Below, piece by piece: positions 63,913-64,000 of a DNA stretch of 64,000 nucleotides; within the stretch, counting starts at the first letter, position 1, and each line of letters starts with the position of its first letter. The stretch spans positions 124,001 through 188,000 of the forward strand of contig JBGAPK010000002.1 of NCBI GenBank assembly GCA_044221315.1, written 5' to 3'. The position numbers were made by a program, and so were the translations under genes. The notes beneath the pieces were generated by a model that had not been told where the DNA came from, did no database searches, and was given only the letters and a program-made list of their open reading frames with translations. This stretch comes from JAFEBO01 sp044221315. Lineage in GTDB: Bacteria > Planctomycetota > Phycisphaerae > Phycisphaerales > UBA1924.

Positions 63913-64000
63913 GACTTCCATCTCCCGTGCTAGCCCACCCCGGCCCGTTCACGAAATTCCGGCCGAATCGGCCCCGACTATAGCATCGGCCCTTCCGGGC

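Noticed and set aside
63961..63973. Palindrome GGCCGA-A-TCGGCC near the right edge as an operator
   Set aside because: Too short and GC-typical to support a regulatory call on its own.
1..64000. Cohesin, scaffoldin, sortase or exosortase gene
   Set aside because: Looked for as the partner of the dockerin or PEP-CTERM-like tails; no encoded protein shows such a fold or motif.
1..64000. tRNA, rRNA, integrase or transposase genes marking an island
   Set aside because: None recognised; the dockerin block shows no mobility genes, so its origin by transfer is not claimed.

Overview
The window is about 64 kb of GC-rich bacterial DNA. It most likely comes from a planctomycete of the Phycisphaerae/Phycisphaerales type. 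The main evidence is 19 genes whose products share one C-terminal module: two calcium-loop repeats of the form D-x-N-x-D-G-x-V-D-D-x-D-F, usually joined by C-A-D-P-S-M-P-A-G-C and ending in L-L-C-P just before the stop. I recognise this as the GC-type dockerin. Most of these genes have a purine-rich Shine-Dalgarno and a Sec signal peptide, so the set is an exported protein repertoire with a common C-terminal tag. No cohesin, sortase or other obvious receptor is encoded here.

Layout. 1-2.8 kb: 3' part of leuS, cut by the window edge. 2.8-20.5 kb, minus strand: a beta-helix dockerin protein; the branched-chain amino-acid ABC transporter genes livH-livM-livG-livF (8.1 to 4.3 kb); five more dockerin genes or fragments (8.3-16.5 kb); a beta-lactamase-fold serine hydrolase and an AraC-type regulator; and livJ, the transporter's lipoprotein binding subunit, about 11 kb away from livHMGF. 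20.7-45.1 kb, plus strand: twelve consecutive dockerin genes. Two are clear glycoside hydrolases (GH15 glucoamylase-like; GH81 laminarinase with a CBM6-like insertion). The rest are adhesin-like or lectin-like: Ig, LamG, HAF-type repeats, anchor-type beta-sandwiches and long tandem-repeat proteins.

45.1-49 kb: a possible sulfur-amino-acid group with a cysteine dioxygenase, a class V PLP enzyme, a small membrane protein, TspO and (opposite strand) a lipoprotein rhodanese. 49-60.2 kb is mostly household and regulatory: M32 carboxypeptidase, SpoIIE-type phosphatase, a squalene-cyclase-like repeat protein, RsmE, a His-rich membrane protein, an M20 amidohydrolase, a VOC protein, a TPR-S41 protein and an AraC regulator. 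60.3-63.9 kb: a PEP-CTERM-like surface protein, one more dockerin protein with HAF-type repeats, and an NAD-dependent epimerase.

Working together: the GH15 and GH81 enzymes suggest extracellular attack on alpha-1,4- and beta-1,3-glucans. The other tagged proteins would bind substrate, matrix or surface, and the dockerin would dock them to a partner encoded elsewhere. Intergenic DNA carries several short repeat families: a heptanucleotide array, an octanucleotide array, purine-rich CACAGAG-type elements and GC hairpins. No tRNA, rRNA, CRISPR array, integrase or insertion sequence was seen.
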